Of a stretch of 64,000 bases of DNA, positions 41,886-52,331 are shown piece by piece. The stretch is from positions 8,790,274 through 8,854,273 of the forward strand of contig CM055106.1 of the NCBI GenBank assembly GCA_029204225.1. The letters are read 5' to 3'. The translations under genes and the position numbers were made by a program. Numbering within the stretch: position 1 is the first letter of the stretch; each line of letters begins with the position of its first letter. The DNA is from Diphasiastrum complanatum. Its lineage: Eukaryota; Streptophyta; Lycopodiopsida; Lycopodiales; Lycopodiaceae. The notes beneath the pieces are model-generated. The model did not search any database. It saw only the letters and a list, made by a program, of their open reading frames with translations, and was not told the origin of the DNA.

Positions 41886-42752
41886 TGTTGGAATTCTAAT
41901 CTTCTCCTACTCATCCCTTCGCCCTCCTACTCTCAAAAATTCTATCTCTCATAATCAGTCTGCAGAATTACACGCAAAGTTGAATCAGGCAGAACCGCAA
42001 AGTCATCGCTAGATTACGGTCTGACCGAAGGGAACCGTTAAAACATTGTTTATGGAGAAGCACGACTCAAACCACAAACCGCAAGGGAGTCGTCAAAACC
42101 CGTAGGTTACTATCTACGAGCACTTGCGGAATCATCAATGGCAACGAAAGTAAAATCCCGTCGACCACCGCAAGTGACCCTCTTACGACCTCCTACAAAT
42201 GACCAAAGTCAACTCTCCTCAACCGTTTTTAAACGTAAGCTACCTACTTATGGTTATCAACGAAGTCGACCAGCGACGACGACTTACGAGTTCCTACGAA
42301 GTCAACTAACAACGGTTGACCCATCTCATCGTTTAGCTCCGTAAGTTATCACTTACAGTTATCAACGAAGGAAGCAAACGATCACCTACAAAGCAGACGA
42401 TCAACAGCTGATCAAACGACCAGCGGTTGTTCAAACGATTGCGGACAGCAGACTACAGCCATCACGGCCTACATCCTTGCACTCCGACACATACGGAGGA
42501 CACGTTACTCTGTACTTCTCCTCCTTCACGACACTCCAATAACGGATCTACGGATCTTGTTTAAACGGCTGTTAATCATCTTGTAAACTGTAATTACAAT
42601 AAATCAAAAGACTCTGACAGCTATAAATATGTATCTGAGCAAAGAGAAGGGGGATAGATAGGTGTTGTTGAGTTGAACAATCTGTATGCACAGAGTGATC
42701 AAACGACCAAACGGTCTTAAGTAACTAGCTCCTTAGAGTTAGTGATTTATAC

Positions 42753-42851
<99 letters not shown>

Positions 42852-43290
42852 GAACCGTAGCTATTGTTTTGAGTCTGTAATTAGCGCTATTGTATTGTGT
42901 TTCGATTCTCTTTTATATATACAGATTCGCTACTATTCAATCCTTACGTTCTTGATTGAATGCAATTGTCTCTCTCACTCTCTTGCACACAAACACGGTT
43001 ATCAGAGACAGAGGATCGCATGGCTGTCCAAGACGCCTAATGCTTTGCAATCCTACTGTTACGGCAGTCTCAGACTCCTACTCTGATAACCCAAAGGGAT
43101 AACACGCCTTTGATTCCGTTCCCTAGTCAATCCACGAACCTGAAATCGCAGTTACTACTATGTTCATTATTTTCTTACTGTTGGTAGAGGCATCGTTTTA
43201 CATCGTAATCGCCTCTCGTGTTCTGCTTCCGTCACGTCCGTTGCAATCGTAATCAATCGTAGACCAAGCATTTCACATCATACACCAACA
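41886..43290 (+). repeat. Copia 3' LTR, 1405 bp
   Basis: Termini TGTTGG...CCAACA, after a polypurine tract. A TATA-like CTATAAATA lies at 42621. A long (GA)n lies within it. ATCAC (43291-43295) may be the target duplication; its partner is lost on the left. Immediately right lies a different LINE RT fragment, which is the insertion target. Same family as the LTR at 33507-34349. Confidence 0.85.
42755..42847. repeat. (GA)n microsatellite in the copia LTR
   Basis: Over 90 bp of GA dinucleotides, about 130 bp after the TATA-like box, hence probably in the transcribed part of the LTR. Confidence 0.95.
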
Positions 43291-43295
43291 ATCAC

Positions 43296-43485
43296 ATCTT
43301 CACATTGCAGGCCTTGATTGAGGAGGCTAAGCACAGGAGAGAGAGGGTTTACTATTGTTTTGTGGACTTCAGGAAAGCCTTTGATTCTGTCCCTCGCTCA
43401 TTGCTCATCCAGAGACTCCAAGACCTAGTCTTCTCCACCGACATCGTTCTTGTTGTGATGGCACTTTATGAGCGTGTCCTGGGAT
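43296..43485 (+). pseudogene. LINE RT fragment upstream of and fused to gypsy J gag
   Basis: Reads IFTLQALIEEAKHRRERVYY, CFVDFRKAFDSVPRSLLIQ and VMALYERVLGCF. It matches 41060-41250 of the long LINE frame with many substitutions, so it is a separate copy. It is cut on the left by the copia LTR and on the right by J gag, with which it shares an open frame. Confidence 0.85.
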
Positions 43486-44237
43486 GTTTCCGGCATAGCA
43501 GTCGGGATCAGCAGGATCTCAAACCCTTGTTAACTCCTGAAGTTTTTGCTGGGGAAAAGAAGGATAGAACCCGGGAGGCGGTCTTGCAATGGCTGGATCG
43601 ATGGAATTCACACTTTTCCATGCACGATTCATCCGAGGACAACAAGATCAATCTAGTCCTCATGTACCTGCGAGGTAAAGCATTTACCTGGTGGCAAGAT
43701 ATAAGGGGTAAGCCTGAAATTTCTAGTTGGGAGGATTTTTGTGAGGCCTTTCAGGCGGCCTTCCTTCCTATTCTTGATGATTTTGAATTTTACCGTCAGT
43801 ATGCAACGATCCATATGGGGAACTGGCCCCTGGATCAGTATTTACAAGATATTCAAGAGGTCTATTCTCGTTTTGCAACTAGAATAGATCCTTTGCTAGT
43901 AAAGTTGCATTTTATACTGGGGTTGCCAAGAGATTACCAGCTAGAGGTTAGGAGGAACCAGCCTCTTACCCTCGAGGATGTTGTTCGCTTCGCCAGAATC
44001 TACGATGATACTCGTATGATGGCTAAGCCTGAGACTGGTGCCTTGCCCGACGTAAAGGGTAAGAGGCCTTTCTTTCCAAAGAAATCGAAAGACAAGGCAA
44101 AGGAAGGGGCTTCGGGTTCAGGGAAATCGATCTACCTTGAACCAAGAAACCTTCATGAAAGCCAGAAGCGACAATCTATGCTTCAATTGCATGGAACCAG
44201 GTCATGTCGCGAAGAAATGTCCAAAGAAACGGAATGA
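43305..44237 (+). CDS. LINE-RT/gypsy J gag fusion frame (310 aa)
   Basis: After the LINE part, from about residue 60, it reads RDQQDLKPLLTPEVFAGEKK, VLQWLDRWNSHF, MYLRGKAFTWWQDIRGKPE, FLPILDDFEFYRQYATIH, HFILGLPRDYQLEVRRNQ, a capsid-type gag, and a basic region (FFPKKSKDKAKEGASGSGK). The knuckle is read in another frame just downstream (CFNCMEPGHVAKKC, about 44173-44222), so a frameshift lies near 44150. The true gag start, leader and 5' LTR of J are missing. Confidence 0.8.
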   Translation: MQALIEEAKHRRERVYYCFVDFRKAFDSVPRSLLIQRLQDLVFSTDIVLVVMALYERVLGCFRHSSRDQQDLKPLLTPEVFAGEKKDRTREAVLQWLDRWNSHFSMHDSSEDNKINLVLMYLRGKAFTWWQDIRGKPEISSWEDFCEAFQAAFLPILDDFEFYRQYATIHMGNWPLDQYLQDIQEVYSRFATRIDPLLVKLHFILGLPRDYQLEVRRNQPLTLEDVVRFARIYDDTRMMAKPETGALPDVKGKRPFFPKKSKDKAKEGASGSGKSIYLEPRNLHESQKRQSMLQLHGTRSCREEMSKETE

Positions 44238-44896
44238 GCATTGTTGTTTTAATACGGCTGTTTTTGGCCCTCATGACCTCATTCGGATGAAGGGGGTTGT
44301 GGGTGGTCAAGCCATAATTGTTTTATTTGACGATGGTTCCACACATAATTTTATTAACGCTAATTTGTTGCAGAAGCTAAAGGTGGAAACAAGGCAAAGT
44401 GACCACCGATACACAGTGAAGCTGGCAACTGGAGCAGAAAGCCAAGTTGGGACAGGATAGTCCCACGTCTACCATTTAAGATTCAAGCCTATAAGGATAA
44501 ATTAGACTTTCATATTATGAATCTAGATAGGGTAGATATAATACTTGGTAAGGAATGGTTCTATGAGAGGAACGAGTCTATGAAGAAAAACTATGTAACA
44601 CACAGTTTGTCGTTCTTACATAACGGCTCACTCATAGAATTGAATGGCAATGTTGATATTTCTACTTCGCATATGCTTTCTTTTGGAAACTGTTAAATGT
44701 ATGGATATTGTTGATTGCAGTTCTTATTTATGTTGGTTAAAAGATTTTACTTACCATGAAGACAATTTTACAATCTCCAAATGGAATTAATGTCTAATAA
44801 CCTAAAACAAGAAAACTCGTCGGAAGGTGAAATTTTTAGGAAACTTAGACAAGAATTTAACGATGTATTTCCTGAGCAGCTTCGTGAGGGTCTTCC
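44150..44896 (+). pseudogene. Gypsy J knuckle, protease and start of RT
   Basis: Frame 44137-44460 reads CFNCMEPGHVAKKCPKK, VFGPHDLIRMKGVVG and the protease site VLFDDGSTHNFINANL (DDG in place of DSG/DTG). A shift near 44455 leads to FHIMNLDRVDIILGKEWFY. Then come stops and [18 protein letters not shown] at 44850-44896, where element K interrupts. The RT resumes at 49961. Confidence 0.82.
44892..44896. repeat. Target duplication CTTCC of element K (left)
   Basis: Identical to 49956-49960. Confidence 0.92.
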
Positions 44897-45254
44897 TGTA
44901 ATAGATCCTAACACCACAGTAGGGCAAACACTAACTGATCCACCCAACCTTGCCTACTCCCTGATATAGAGTAAGCCCCTCCTAGCCCAGTGTGAGGACT
45001 GGTAGCATGCAACTGCCAAGTGTCGGCCACGTGGCACTGACGTGGCCGACTGCACGTCGGGACCCAACTGGGGGCCCTATCCTGCTGACAGGGTCCCTAG
45101 GCTGTGTTAGGCCCGCCATGGCTATGGACCGTGCTGGGGCACACTACTCACACTGTCTTGCCCTGTTGGTCATGTACGCTGGACACGACCCTGACTGTGG
45201 TATCTGACCTATCTGTGTTCTCTAGGGTTCGGCACTGGTTACGAGCTCGTAACA
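44897..45254 (-). repeat. 3' LTR of element K
   Basis: Plus-orientation termini TGTAATAGATCC...CTCGTAACA. A short open frame inside (44992-45207) recurs in the other LTR simply because the LTRs are identical. Confidence 0.93.
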
Positions 45255-45270
45255 CTCCCTCCCCCTTAAG
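45255..45270 (-). promoter_or_regulatory. Polypurine tract of element K
   Basis: The minus strand reads CTTAAGGGGGAGGGAG right before the LTR start TGTTACGAG. Confidence 0.88.
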
Positions 45271-46324
45271 AACCGTCTTGGTCCTCTAAGACAAAGTCTG
45301 GAAAAATCTTGCGAAGGACGCTGCCTCTTTCCCAAGTGGCATTCTCAACAGGCTGATCATTCCACTTAACCAGATATTCTCGGTATAGAGTATGACGAGT
45401 CTGCGTCTCTCTACTATCAAGAATTTCCTCTGGTTCATGTGGAGGTTGTTGAGGATCCAATGGGAGAACTAGAACACTGTCCCCTACCAGATTATCTGAT
45501 CTAGTTAAGGCTTTTCGTAACTGACTTAAATGAAAAACTGGAAAAACCTTACTGCTGTGTGGGAGTTCTAGTTCATAGGTGACCTCGCCTAGTCTCCTAC
45601 TGATGGTAAAGGGACCACAATACCTTGGACACAACTTAGCACACACTCCTGATTTGAGGGTTTTAGAGTCAACTGGGACTCTCAAGTAGACTTTCTCACC
45701 AGTGGAGAACTGCACATCCCGTTTGTGTGGATCTGCATAATGCCTAGCTCGATCCTGGGATTGTCTAATGCTACGCTTAGCATGTTCTATCATCTGGTTT
45801 AGGTCTTCTAAAAAGTTTCTGGCTGCTTCAACTTTTTCTTGTTTAAACCCTACAGCTGTGGGTGAGCGTGGCTGAAAACCGTACATCAGCATAAATGGGC
45901 TGTATCCCGTAGCTGAATGTTTGGTACTGTTGTAAGCAAACTCTAATATCGAGAGATACTCCTCCCAATTAGTCTGCCTCTTGCTGACGTATGCACGAAG
46001 CATATCCTCCAGCACTTGATTTACCCTTTCTGTTTGACCGTCCGTCTGTGGATGGTCGGTGGTACTCATATTAAGTTTAGTATGGAGATGATGGAATACT
46101 GCCTTCCAAAAATTTCCAGTAAACTTACTGTCCCGGTCGCTGACTATGCCGGAAGGTAGACCGTACAATTTAAATAGCCCGTCTACAAACAACCTCGCTA
46201 ACTCTGGAGCTCTAACGGTTGTTTTGGTCGGAATGAAATGAGCCATTTTGGTCAGACGGTCAACTGTGACCCATATAGCGTCATTACCCTTTTGGGTTTT
46301 AGGCAGGCCTACTATAAAATCCAT
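45266..46324 (-). CDS. Element K integrase core and chromodomain
   Basis: An open frame of 352 residues. Integrase core with all three acidic residues: D in MDFIVGLPKTQKGND and VTVDRLTKM, D in IVSDRDSKFTGNFW, E in DGQTERVNQVLEDMLRAY. Then YNSTKHSATGYSPFMLMYG, the post-integrase KLCPRYCGPFTISRR, and the C-terminal chromodomain REYLVKWNDQPVENATWE, which in chromoviruses guides insertion to chromatin. The real protein continues upstream: the frame is shared with 46930-46337, apart from a TGA in place of the Trp of GKWESISMD. Confidence 0.88.
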   Translation of the reverse strand: MDFIVGLPKTQKGNDAIWVTVDRLTKMAHFIPTKTTVRAPELARLFVDGLFKLYGLPSGIVSDRDSKFTGNFWKAVFHHLHTKLNMSTTDHPQTDGQTERVNQVLEDMLRAYVSKRQTNWEEYLSILEFAYNSTKHSATGYSPFMLMYGFQPRSPTAVGFKQEKVEAARNFLEDLNQMIEHAKRSIRQSQDRARHYADPHKRDVQFSTGEKVYLRVPVDSKTLKSGVCAKLCPRYCGPFTISRRLGEVTYELELPHSSKVFPVFHLSQLRKALTRSDNLVGDSVLVLPLDPQQPPHEPEEILDSRETQTRHTLYREYLVKWNDQPVENATWERGSVLRKIFPDFVLEDQDGS

Positions 46325-46336
46325 GGAGATACTCTC

Positions 46337-46930
46337 TCATTTACCAGCTGGTATTTCTAAGGGATGCAACAACCCTCCTGCCTTTAAACGCTCTGCTTTA
46401 TTTACTTGACATTTCTGGCAACTGGTTACATACTGGTGGACGTCCTTTTTCATACTGGGCCAGAAAAATTGCCTACGAAGAAGCTCATAGGTCTTCTGTA
46501 TGCCTGGGTGTCCCGCGCTAGGATTGTCATGACATTCATATAGGACCTGCTGCCTATAATCCTCTGAATTGGGGACACATACTCTATCTCTATAGAGCAA
46601 GTACTCATCCTGAATGGAATACTGTTTCCATTTGAATCCTTGAGTCAACTGACCCTCAACCACTGGGGTTTGCTTGGGTAATACAGGCTCAGAATCCTCA
46701 ACGTCATCTGACGACGTATACTCGGACTCATCATCATCCTCAACGGAAGCTGCCGTATTCTTGGATGAACTGGCAACAGCCCCGGGAACTGGTTCTGGAG
46801 TCTGTAACTGTCTGTTCTGGACTGAGTTCCAGATAATAGAGAAGAATGCATCATACTGGCATTTCCCTCTCAAGGACTCGAGTAACTCATTACGAATCTG
46901 AGTAAAACTCAGCTCGTTTATCATAGGCAT
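46337..46930 (-). pseudogene. Element K H2C2 zinc finger and spacer
   Basis: Reads MPMINELSFTQIRNELLESL, an acidic Ser-rich spacer (EDDDESEYTSSDDVEDSE), then LYRDRVCVPNSEDYRQQ, ECHDNPSAGHPGIQKTYELL and CQKCQVNKAERLKAGG (H2C2). It is preceded by DALSR, the end of RNase H, right at the deletion join. Confidence 0.85.
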
Positions 46931-46950
46931 TCTGCTAAGGGCATCTGATC

Positions 46951-47661
46951 TACCTCTCTGCTAGGTGGTAAACCATGTGGCAAATCTTCAGGAAAAACAT
47001 CTTTAAATTTAGACAATAAAGTTTCTAATTTACTGATTATAGAACTGGAAATAGAAACTTCAGGAATAAACTGAAAGTCACATAAGAATACCTGATGGTC
47101 TTCGTCTCTGATTAGCTGACAGAGCTCTGAACTGCAGACCATAGGGCTGTTGGGAACATCATGCTCCCCATGCAACTGGATCTCTCAGCCTTTATGCTGA
47201 AAGCTGAGGGTGTTCTCCTGATAGTTTCTGTGGAGGGAAGGTCCTAAACTGTAGAGCCAATCTCTCCCGAGAACAATGTCTGTTCGATCCAGGTGCATTA
47301 TCTGAAAGTTTATTTGATCTTGGTACCCCTGAATACCAAGATTTAACTTACTTACCATAGTTTCCCATATTTTTTTATCTTCACCCTTAGCTAATGAAAC
47401 TATGTACCTATGCTGACTAGGTACTTCTGGTAGTTTAAGCTTTTTAACCAGGGTGTGGTTGATGAAATTATGGGTTGCCCCATCATCAACCATGACTCTT
47501 ACTGACTGGTTACCAACTTTCCCATGCATACGTACTAGGTCATGCGGCCCAAAGCTGAAGGGTCTCGCTAGCATTGCAGAGGTCAGCTGGCAACAGTGTT
47601 CATGATCTTCATGATACACTTTGATCTCGGAAGCTGCCGAGTCACTGGGGAAACATACAGT
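46951..47661 (-). pseudogene. Element K protease with in-frame stop
   Basis: In frame with gag across the UAG at 47664-47662. Reads LARPFSFGPHDLVRMHG, the protease site VMVDDGATHNFINHTLVKK and IMHLDRTDIVLGRDWLYSLG. After a UGA near 47187 the same frame continues HGEHDVPNSPMV, LLSKFKDVFPEDLPHGLPPS to REVD, the RT threshold, where the deletion begins. Confidence 0.82.
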
Positions 47662-48793
47662 CTAAACAAGATGAACTTGTTTTTTATCTTTCTTATCTTT
47701 TTTAGTGAAAGGCCCCTTGGGACACTGTCTGACTGTGTGTCCCTTGCCCATACACACAAAGCACAAACGTTCTTGTTTGGCTTTCTCAAAATCATCTGGT
47801 TTTAAGGGCTGTATGAGTGAAGGGCGTTTCTGAGGAGCTTCACCTTTAAATTTATCTTCTTTCTTTCTTTTTAAAAATTTCTTTTTAAATTGAAAGTCTT
47901 TCTGAGGAAGCTGCTCAGAAAGTGGTTGCTGTCTCGCTCTCTTCCTACCCACTGAATCATCATAGATTTGAGCATATCTGAGAGCTTGCTCAAGGGTAGT
48001 AGGCGAGTTTCTCTGGACCTCTACTTTATATTCATCTTTGAGGCCACGGACAAATCCCCTGATTTTTTGATAGTCATCCATATTTTTAATCTTTAAAATT
48101 GCCTCTCGATACTGCGAGATATATTGGATGAGGGACTTGTCCATTACTGTTCTTTCCCAGGCTTCCCAGGCTCTATCAAGTTCATTCTCTGGTAGAAATT
48201 CTCTTAGGAAAGCTTCTTCAAAAGCTTTCCATGACCGGGGAGTCTGCCCAGTCTCCTGGAGATTTAACCACCACTTATAGGCCATAGGCCCTAAAGAAAG
48301 ACTGGCCTCAATTGCTTGCAAATGGTCAGGGGTCTGTTTAAGAGCATGAATGTTCTTCCATTTGTTGAGAAAGGTTTGTAGAATATCTGCATTTCTATCC
48401 TTCTCTTCCCCATTAAAAGTAGGAGGCTTTAAATCTTTAAAAACACTGGGGTGAGACCGTAAAGTCTCACCCGAAACTGATGGAAGTGGAGAAGGGGATA
48501 ACTGAGAAGTGGAGGGAAGGCTTCCTTTCGCGGAACTCAATCAAGTTTTTGAGTTCAGCGAACGAGTCGTCCACACTGGACTTGAAATTGGCTAATGCCA
48601 ACTTCAGTTCATCCACTTCTGTTACCAATTGGAGGAACTGCTCCTTCGTAACTAGTTCGTCGAGTTCTTCGGCGAACTGTTCCTGTTCTTCTACTTCCAT
48701 GGGTTCCTTCCCTTTCCTGTAAGCCAAGGCTTCTGTTTCAAGTTCGTCGAAGCCTCTCTCCTGGGGTTGATCAGGTCCCTGAGGAGTGGTCAT
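47662..48793 (-). pseudogene. Element K gag with zinc knuckle (one frameshift)
   Basis: Starts MTTPQGPDQPQERGFDE at 48793, chosen by position about 800 bp after the PBS. The acidic N-part and coiled coil (LVTEVDELKLALANFKS) shift frame near 48535. They continue as FKDLKPPTFNGEEKDRN, LQTFLNKWKNIHAL, AYKWWLNLQETGQTPRSW, FLREFLPENELDRAWEAWE, FVRGLKDEYKVEVQRNSP and the knuckle CFVCMGKGHTVRQC. It ends KKQVHLV and UAG. Confidence 0.85.
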
Positions 48794-49583
48794 CTTCGAA
48801 ACTGAAAGAGAGCTACCTTAACTTCTAAAGGAAAAAAAGTCTAAAAGACTAATTTACAACTGTACAAGGGAAAGGAAAGATGACTTAGCTGTTTCTGAGG
48901 ACTGTACTTCCAAAGAAAGAATGAAGAGGAACCCTTTCAGCTCTTTTCCCCAAGATTTCAGACCTGCTGTTCCGAAAAATGCCAGTTTGAAGCTTCAAAA
49001 CGGTGCTAAATTTCCCGGTTTTTTGAGGATAGTAGCTCGCTGGTCTGATTGCAATCCAACTTGTCCACAAAAAGGCAAATCTGAAGTCCAAAAACCCTTC
49101 TGAGTTCTGAAATTTCAGAAGTCTCCTACTCGCTGATCTGGTAGGAATCCTCTTGCTCCAAATCTCTGACGTTGGGGCCCAAAAACTTGTTGAAAAACCA
49201 GATTTTCAGAAGCACTGGCAGCGCTGGCCCTGCTCCTCTTTTTTGGCTTCCAACTCGCTGAGAACCAGTAACTTTTTCCCTGGAAATCGGATGTAGGTCT
49301 CTGACTGTACAGCGATGGAGGTGCTGGCTTCTTCCTACTCTAATTTCGCTGGGAAAACTATAGAGAATCCTCTGAACTCAGTGAGAAACAGCTGTTTTTT
49401 CAGCGAGTTACCTACACTTGGAATCTAACTCCTTGCTACTGTGATTTCTCAGTGGAAATCAGAAGTTTGAAGGCTGCTCCTACAGCGATCCTCCTCCTCT
49501 ATTCCTCTCTGAGAATCTGAGAAACACTTCCTATCTTCTGATAGCTTTCTCTACTGCTGTCCTAAACTCCCTAGGATGGAGAT
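48794..49583 (-). other. Element K leader
   Basis: A 790-bp untranslated leader between PBS and gag with short TTCAGAA- and CTCGCTGA-type motifs repeated irregularly. No gene. Confidence 0.7.
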
Positions 49584-49596
49584 GGCTCTGATACCA
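49584..49596 (-). promoter_or_regulatory. Primer-binding site of element K
   Basis: The minus strand reads TGGTATCAGAGCC one base after the 5' LTR end. Initiator tRNA-Met type. Confidence 0.95.
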
Positions 49597-49597
49597 G

Positions 49598-49955
49598 TGT
49601 AATAGATCCTAACACCACAGTAGGGCAAACACTAACTGATCCACCCAACCTTGCCTACTCCCTGATATAGAGTAAGCCCCTCCTAGCCCAGTGTGAGGAC
49701 TGGTAGCATGCAACTGCCAAGTGTCGGCCACGTGGCACTGACGTGGCCGACTGCACGTCGGGACCCAACTGGGACCCCTATCCTGCTGACAGGGTCCCTA
49801 GGCTGTGTTAGGCCCGCCATGGCTATGGACCGTGCTGGGGCACACTACTCACACTGTCTTGCCCTGTTGGTCATGTACGCTGGACACGACCCTGACTGTG
49901 GTATCTGACCTATCTGTGTTCTCTAGGGTTCGGCACTGGTTACGAGCTCGTAACA
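49598..49955 (-). repeat. 5' LTR of element K
   Basis: 358 bp, the same length and nearly the same sequence as the 3' LTR. It is followed by CTTCC. Confidence 0.93.
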
Positions 49956-49960
49956 CTTCC

Positions 49961-50918
49961 CCCCTCTAGGGGTGTTGACCATGGTATTAAACTGATTCCT
50001 GGTAGTTCACCTATATCATTGTATCCATATAGGATGAGTACTACTGAAGAGGATGAGGTTTATAGGCAACTGCAAAATTACCTTAAGATGGGCCATGTAA
50101 GGCCTAGTAAATCTCCCTGGAGGGCACCTGTGCTCCTTGTTGATAAAAAAGACAGAGGTACTCGTCTTTGTGTAGACTTTAAAAAGTTGAATAAGTTAAC
50201 GATTAAAAATTGTTATCCTTTGCCGCGAATGGATGAACTGGTTGATCGATTGCAAGGTGCAAAATACTTCACCAAAATCGATTTGAGATCAAGGTATCAT
50301 CAGATTCGCATAAAGACTGAGGATATTGAAAAAATCGGATTTAGAACTAGGTACGGCCATTATGAGTTTCTGGTTTTACCATTTGGCTTGACAAATGCTC
50401 GAGCGACTTTCCAGCAGATGATCGACGATCTTCTTCGTCCATATCTGGGAAAGTTCGTAATAGTCTACTTAGATGATATTCTCATCTATAGTAAGACCTT
50501 GGAGGAGCATGAGGAGCATCTCAGGACTGTCTTAAAGTTACTTAGACAGGAGAAGCTTTTTGCCAAGGAGTCCAAATGTGTGTTCTTCCAGAAAAGGTTG
50601 TTATACCTTGGTCACATTATTTCGGACCATGGGTTGGAAATTGACCCAAATAAAGTCCGACAAGTACGTGAATGGCCTATCCCTAAAACCATCCGGGAGG
50701 TTAAGTCCTTTTTGGGCTTTACGGGATTTTTTCATAGATTCATCTTGAACTATGCATTAATTGCATTGGCCTTGACGAATGTCCTCAGAGGGGCTAAAAG
50801 AGTTAGCCGGCACAGTAAGTTCAGTCCTCCAGTTACCTGGATTGAAGAGTTGAATCAGAGTTTTAAGAACCTCAAATACTGTGTAACTACAGCGCCTATT
50901 TTACACAGTGGATCCTAA
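49961..50918 (+). CDS. Gypsy J reverse transcriptase
   Basis: Continues the frame interrupted by K. Reads YPYRMSTTEEDEVYRQLQNY, SKSPWRAPVLLVDKKD, VDFKKLNKLTIKNCYPLPR, TKIDLRSRYHQIRIKTEDIE, RYGHYEFLVLPFGLTNARAT and the catalytic VIVYLDDILIYSKTLEEHEE, then LGHIISDHGLEIDPNKV and VKSFLGFTGFFHRFI. The YLDD is intact. This is the only gypsy RT in the window with a complete set of motifs. It meets the RNase H frame at 50908 by a one-base shift. Confidence 0.88.
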
Positions 50919-51717
50919 CAAGCCGTATGTACTTGAAACGGATGCCAGTGACTATGCTATAGGCGCAGTCCTATATCAGGTTGGTAGACCGGTAGCTTTT
51001 GAAAGCAAGAAGTTGGACCCTGCTCAAAGGCGGTATTCCACCTATGACAAGGAACTTTTCGCTGTTATTAATGCCCTGAAAGTTTGGAGACATTATTTAT
51101 ATGGCTCCCAGTTTACCATAGTTACTGACCATCAAGCGTTAAAGTATATTAACGATGCAGTTGACCTTAGGGGTCATAAGGCCAGATGGTCAGAGATGCT
51201 CCAAGAATTTCATTATGACATTGAGTACCGGAAAGGTACTTCTAATAGTGTCGCGGATGCCTTAAGCCGGATTGGAGAGGTTAATCAGTTAAGCTTTTCT
51301 GAGATCCAATCTGAGTTGTATCTATCCTTAAGAGATTTGTGTAAGACCGATAGGTACTTTGGTCGTATTTGGCTAGACGTCCTGGCAGGTTCTTCTAGAT
51401 CTAGTGATGAGCTTGGAATGCAGGATTCCAAGATTTCTCCTCAGGACAAGATACAAAGAGACTATTCCATTAGGAATGGGTTACTTTTCCGGAATGGAAA
51501 AGTTTGTGTGCCAGAAAATGATGATATAAGGGCCCGAATCCTGCATGAATGTCATGACAGCCCGTGTGCAGGGCACCCTGGCGCTCAAAGGACGCTTGAC
51601 TTAGTAAAAAGGAACTTTTACTGGCCAAATTTAAAAAGTCAAGTGGAGGCATATGTTCGCAAGTGTGCGCAATGCCAAGTTAATAAAGCTAAAAGACTTA
51701 AGGCAGCTGGTTTGTAA
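50908..51717 (+). CDS. Gypsy J RNase H and H2C2 zinc finger
   Basis: Reads YVLETDASDYAIGAVLYQ (first Asp), AFESKKLDPAQRRYSTYDKE, LKVWRHYLYGSQFTIVTDHQ, KYINDAVDLRGHKARWSEML and NSVADALSRIGEVNQ. It then reads the spacer, CHDSPCAGHPGAQRTLDLVK and CAQCQVNKAKRLKAAGL (H2C2). It stops at 51717, where GLxxPLE... should continue; the integrase follows in another frame. Confidence 0.87.
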   Translation: MDPNKPYVLETDASDYAIGAVLYQVGRPVAFESKKLDPAQRRYSTYDKELFAVINALKVWRHYLYGSQFTIVTDHQALKYINDAVDLRGHKARWSEMLQEFHYDIEYRKGTSNSVADALSRIGEVNQLSFSEIQSELYLSLRDLCKTDRYFGRIWLDVLAGSSRSSDELGMQDSKISPQDKIQRDYSIRNGLLFRNGKVCVPENDDIRARILHECHDSPCAGHPGAQRTLDLVKRNFYWPNLKSQVEAYVRKCAQCQVNKAKRLKAAGL

Positions 51718-52331
51718 ATGCCCTTGGAATTCTCGAAAGAAAGTGGGAAAGCATTTCCATGGACTTTGTGGTTGGGCTACCTCGGACGGGGAAGCAAAAT
51801 GATGCCATTTGGGTAATAGTTGACAGGTTAACTAAAATGGCGCAATTCATACCCACCAAGCAAATTGTCAAAGCTTCGAAACTTGCACAGCTTTTCGTGG
51901 AAAAGTTGTTCATGTTGTTTGGTTTGCCGAATGACATTGTTAGTGATCGAGATCCAAAATTCACTGGCAAATTCTGGCAAGCGATCTTTGAGAAATTAGA
52001 GACCACTCTAAGTTTGGTGTCATCAGATCATCCTGAATCGGATTCAGGATGGTCAGACAGAGAGGACAAACCAGTCTATGGAAGAGCATATGTTTCCAGA
52101 AGACAGTCCGATTGGGAAAGGTACCTTCCAATGATTGAGTTTGCGTATAATAGCGCAAAGCACTCAGCGACGGGTTTTACTCCATTTTCTCTGATGTATG
52201 GTTTCCAGCCTAGGGCTCCCATTTCAGTGGGCCTTAAAGGCCTCAAGGTTAAGGCAGCAGTAGATTTCTTGCATGATATGCAAGAAATGTTGCTTGTTGC
52301 TCGCGAAAACGTAAAAAACGGCTCAGGATAG
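51718..52331 (+). pseudogene. Gypsy J integrase
   Basis: Frame 51759-52331 reads MDFVVGLPRTGKQNDAIW, VIVDRLTKMAQFIPTKQ, LPNDIVSDRDPKFTGKFW. Where DGQSERxNQ with the catalytic Glu belongs it reads ESDSGWSDREDKPVYG, consistent with small indels. It resumes as YNSAKHSATGFTPFSLMYG. Two Asp are present and the Glu context is damaged. Confidence 0.82.

Larger units (their letters stand above)
44897..49955 (-). mobile_element. Young gypsy chromovirus K, RT-RNase H deleted
   Basis: 5.06 kb with two 358-bp LTRs (44897-45254 and 49598-49955) that differ at only two adjacent-region positions by eye, target duplication CTTCC, tRNA-Met PBS and polypurine tract. Minus-strand order: leader, gag, protease, H2C2, integrase, chromodomain. 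RT and RNase H are absent, with a clean join near 46950. It inserted into the protease/RT border of element J. It must have moved recently using another element's RT, or lost RT after insertion. Confidence 0.93.

Noticed and set aside
44992-45207. A 71-residue frame identical at 49693-49908, suggesting a conserved small gene
   Set aside because: Both lie in the LTRs of element K, which are almost identical because the insertion is young.
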